Positions 7,034 through 8,077 of a stretch of DNA of 8,077 bases are shown piece by piece. The position numbers and the translations under genes were made by a program. The notes under the pieces are model-generated. The model searched no databases. It saw only the letters and a program-made list of their open reading frames with translations, and was not told where the DNA came from. This DNA is from Flavobacteriales bacterium (lineage in GTDB: Bacteria > Bacteroidota > Bacteroidia > Flavobacteriales > Flavobacteriaceae): assembly GCA_015494775.1 (NCBI GenBank), contig WGAP01000183.1, forward strand, positions 1 to 8,077. The letters are read 5' to 3'. Each line of letters starts with the position of its first letter. Within the stretch, counting starts at the first letter, position 1.

Positions 7034-7483
7034 ATGAAAGTACAAGGTATCAAAAAATTCGAAAAACTGTTTCGACGTGTAGGAAGTATGGATGTGGACA
7101 AAAACGACATTGTCCGGCTCAATGATTTTATTAACCGAGCCATTTATCGCTTACTCGAAACCGGTATGGAACGCGCCAAGCTTAACGGACGCGATGTGTT
7201 ATGGTACACCGATTTGCCTATTACGCAGGGTTTGGAAATCAATATCGAGGAATTTCGCCGTGTAGATGAAGAACTCGATCTTTCGGAAATTTTGGAAACC
7301 ATTGCCGGACTTCCGCCATTGCCGTTGGCCATTGGCGAAGACATTGAGCAGGAATTGCCCAATATTGCCGGCGGGATTACCATAGCGCTCATCAAAAGCT
7401 TCAAAATTATTAACCCAAAACGCAAGAATCCGCAAACGCAAGATTGGGAACAAGTAACGCAGGTGTTTGAGACATTGCTTTAA
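7034..7483 (+). CDS. DUF1931 (Aq_328-type) doublet histone-fold protein
   Basis: A 149-residue protein matching the DUF1931 family, whose Aquifex aeolicus member Aq_328 is a single chain with two histone folds joined head to tail. First fold: a short helix at 6–15, a long helix at about 24–50, then GRDVLWYTDLPI, where R53 and D60 stand seven residues apart as in the archaeal GRKTxxAED motif. Second fold: residues ~82–148, with the long helix at about 107–126 and RKNPQTQD giving R130 and D137, the same spacing. By hand count there are about 20 Lys/Arg against 25 Asp/Glu, so it is mildly acidic, unlike classical basic histones; DNA binding should not be assumed. I chose the ATG at 7034 because an A-rich tract immediately precedes it; the in-frame ATG at 7010 would add eight residues. 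It is monocistronic, with a strong terminator after it. Confidence 0.8.
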   Translation: MKVQGIKKFEKLFRRVGSMDVDKNDIVRLNDFINRAIYRLLETGMERAKLNGRDVLWYTDLPITQGLEINIEEFRRVDEELDLSEILETIAGLPPLPLAIGEDIEQELPNIAGGITIALIKSFKIINPKRKNPQTQDWEQVTQVFETLL

Positions 7484-7487
7484 AATT

Positions 7488-7509
7488 CATGCAATCATTG
7501 TTATGCATG
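7488..7509. repeat. Small inverted repeat after the histone gene
   Basis: CATGCA (7488–7493) and TGCATG (7504–7509) are perfect inverted arms around 10 nt. This weak AT-rich hairpin lies between the stop codon and the main terminator; it may extend 3'-end structure but has no T-tract of its own. Confidence 0.3.
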
Positions 7510-7510
7510 C

Positions 7511-7540
7511 AACCGCTCTGATTTACGGGCGGTTTTTTTA
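7511..7540 (+). terminator. Intrinsic terminator of the DUF1931 gene
   Basis: An eight-pair stem AACCGCTC (7511–7518) with GGGCGGTT (7527–7534), including one T·G pair, closes an 8-nt loop and runs straight into seven T residues (7533–7539). It lies 27 nt after the stop codon. This is a textbook rho-independent terminator and insulates the histone gene from the region that follows. Confidence 0.9.
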
Positions 7541-7760
7541 TTAGGGCGCCCGGCCGCGCACGTTCGTGCATGCTGTGTTGCTTCACCTTCGTTCGCACCA
7601 CAGCGCACTCACGCGGCGCCCGCCGGGCTGTCCGCTCAAATGCGCAGTCGGCCCGCTCTTGCCCTGCAAGCGTGGCGGACGTGGCTTCCGCCGGTCGCCC
7701 CGCCGCCACGGCAGGCCTGCGGCGCGCCGCCCGCGCATAACCGCTCCCATCCCTGGCGCG
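7541..7760. other. GC-rich, palindrome-rich non-coding block
   Basis: About 220 bp with base composition unlike the rest of the window (43 of 60 bases are G or C at 7621–7680). I see no credible gene: the open frames here are short, rich in Arg/Pro, and lack start context. The block is packed with inverted repeats: GGGCGCCC (7544–7551); GCACG/CGTGC around TT (7558–7569); GTGC plus GCTGTG pairing with CACAGC plus GCAC across a 21-nt loop (7566–7608); GGCGGA/TCCGCC (7674–7692); and the perfect palindromes GCAGGCCTGC (7711–7720) and GGCGCGCC (7721–7728). It begins right after a terminator and ends abruptly at AT-rich DNA near 7761. It could be a dispersed intergenic repeat element or the relic of a transferred segment; nothing in the sequence decides between these. 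Confidence 0.6.
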
Positions 7761-7765
7761 GATTT

Positions 7766-7797
7766 AATTATGAATTCTAAATTATGAATTTTGAATT
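7766..7797 (+). repeat. AT-rich short direct repeat (AATTATGAATT)
   Basis: AATTATGAATT occurs at 7766–7776 and again at 7780–7790, a 14-bp period, and is followed by a TTGAATT variant (7791–7797). It marks the sharp switch from the GC-rich block to AT-rich DNA. It looks like a degenerate simple repeat; slippage could explain its origin. Confidence 0.7.
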
Positions 7798-7819
7798 GAT
7801 TTTCAATAACTTACGTTTG
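7790..7819 (+). promoter_or_regulatory. Bacteroidota-type promoter pointing into the hairpin array
   Basis: TTTG (7790–7793), 18 nt, then TACGTTTG (7812–7819), an exact match to the −7 consensus TAnnTTTG. The spacing is one base short of the commonest range. Transcription would begin near 7826 and run rightwards through the hairpins at 7898–8071. No protein gene of note starts downstream in the window, so a non-coding transcript is the simplest product. Activity is inferred. Confidence 0.45.
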
Positions 7820-7897
7820 TTTTGATAAAAGAAATAATGCGGCGACCTGCCGGCAAAGATCCGGGTTTTTGGATAATGTGCTACCCAAAAAATTGTA

Positions 7898-8077
7898 GCG
7901 GAGCGAGACCGTAGGGCTCGCGAAACCTGTCCCGCACATTGCGGAGCAATGTCGGGAGCCCGCGGCAGACCGCAGGGCTGACGCGGTGGCGGAGGGAAAC
8001 AAGGCGCGGCCTTGACGCTGGCCCGTGGAAGCCGCAGGTTCCCGTAGCCGCCGAGGAAACCGAAGGGTTCCGAGGCC
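7898..8077 (+). other. Array of GNA-capped mini-hairpins, possible structured RNA or single-stranded DNA element (runs off window)
   Basis: This stretch is a chain of small hairpins on the + strand. Loops of the form C(GNA)G cap stems of different sequence. GCGGAGC at 7898–7904. A: GCGAG/CTCGC around A-CC-GTA-GG-G (7903–7921). B: ACATTGC/GCAATGT on GGA (7936–7952), extended by CCCG/CGGG (7931–7956). C: CAG/CTG around A-CC-GCA-GG-G (7966–7980), extended by CCGCG/CGCGG past a G/A step (7960–7986). E: GGAA/TTCC around G-CC-GCA-GG (8027–8042). F: GGAA/TTCC around A-CC-GAA-GG-G (8055–8071). Hairpin D, CAAGGC/GCCTTG (8000–8014), has a GCG loop instead. GGCGG (7988–7992) can pair with CCGCC (8048–8052) to enclose D and E. 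There is no long open frame. I do not recognise a known RNA family; it may continue past 8077. Confidence 0.5.

Noticed and set aside
7410..7709. 99-residue − strand open frame across the histone 3' end and the GC-rich block
   Set aside because: It crosses the terminator antisense, has Arg/Ala/Pro-rich low-information sequence and no recognisable domain.
7566..7787. 73-residue + strand open frame in the GC-rich block
   Set aside because: The composition follows the GC-rich palindromes, there is no start context and no domain; better explained as non-coding.
7811..8002. 63-residue − strand open frame over the hairpin array
   Set aside because: It spans the promoter-like site and hairpins in antisense and shows no family features.
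7898..8077. CRISPR array
   Set aside because: There are no identical direct repeats of 25–40 bp with regular spacers; only the hairpin caps are shared while stems and intervals vary.

Overview
The window looks like chromosomal DNA from a member of the Bacteroidota. The reasons are a DUF4270 lipoprotein, a short glycogen-synthase-like protein of the kind found next to it in that phylum, a HPPK–deoxynucleoside kinase fusion, A-rich rather than Shine-Dalgarno-rich start regions, and matches to the Bacteroidota promoter pattern (TTG/TTTG, about 20 nt, TAnnTTTG). No rRNA, tRNA, CRISPR array, transposase or phage gene is visible. The assignment is by recognition, since no search could be run.

Layout. 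(1) Positions 3–1791, + strand: three overlapping genes, the first cut by the window edge. They encode mostly helical proteins; the two complete ones carry near-identical signal-peptide layouts and look like diverged tandem copies. (2) Positions 1785–4182, − strand: a DUF4270 lipoprotein lying 3' of, and overlapping by 8 bp, a GT5-like (glycogen/starch synthase-like) protein that appears to have lost the family's key motifs. A good promoter lies just upstream. (3) Positions 4288–6895, − strand: a tight operon folK–dNK fusion, tsaB, tatD, joined by 4-bp stop/start overlaps (GTGA and ATGA). It combines folate synthesis plus nucleotide salvage, the tRNA t6A37 modification factor TsaB, and a TatD-family nuclease. 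(4) Positions 7034–7483, + strand: a stand-alone DUF1931/Aq_328-type protein, a bacterial doublet histone fold, divergent from the operon and closed by a strong intrinsic terminator.

(5) Positions 7541–8077: no convincing protein gene. The block starts with about 215 bp of very GC-rich, palindrome-rich DNA, followed by a short AT-rich heptamer-like repeat that contains a promoter-like sequence. Its last ~180 bp hold a series of small hairpins, nearly all capped by a C(GNA)G triloop, with stems that differ in sequence but stay paired. The array runs off the window end.

The most unusual items are the GNA-capped hairpin array with a possible promoter pointing into it, the doublet histone with a preserved R-x6-D pair in each half, the GT5-like protein lacking its active-site motifs, and an imperfect palindrome in the folK/histone divergent promoter region.
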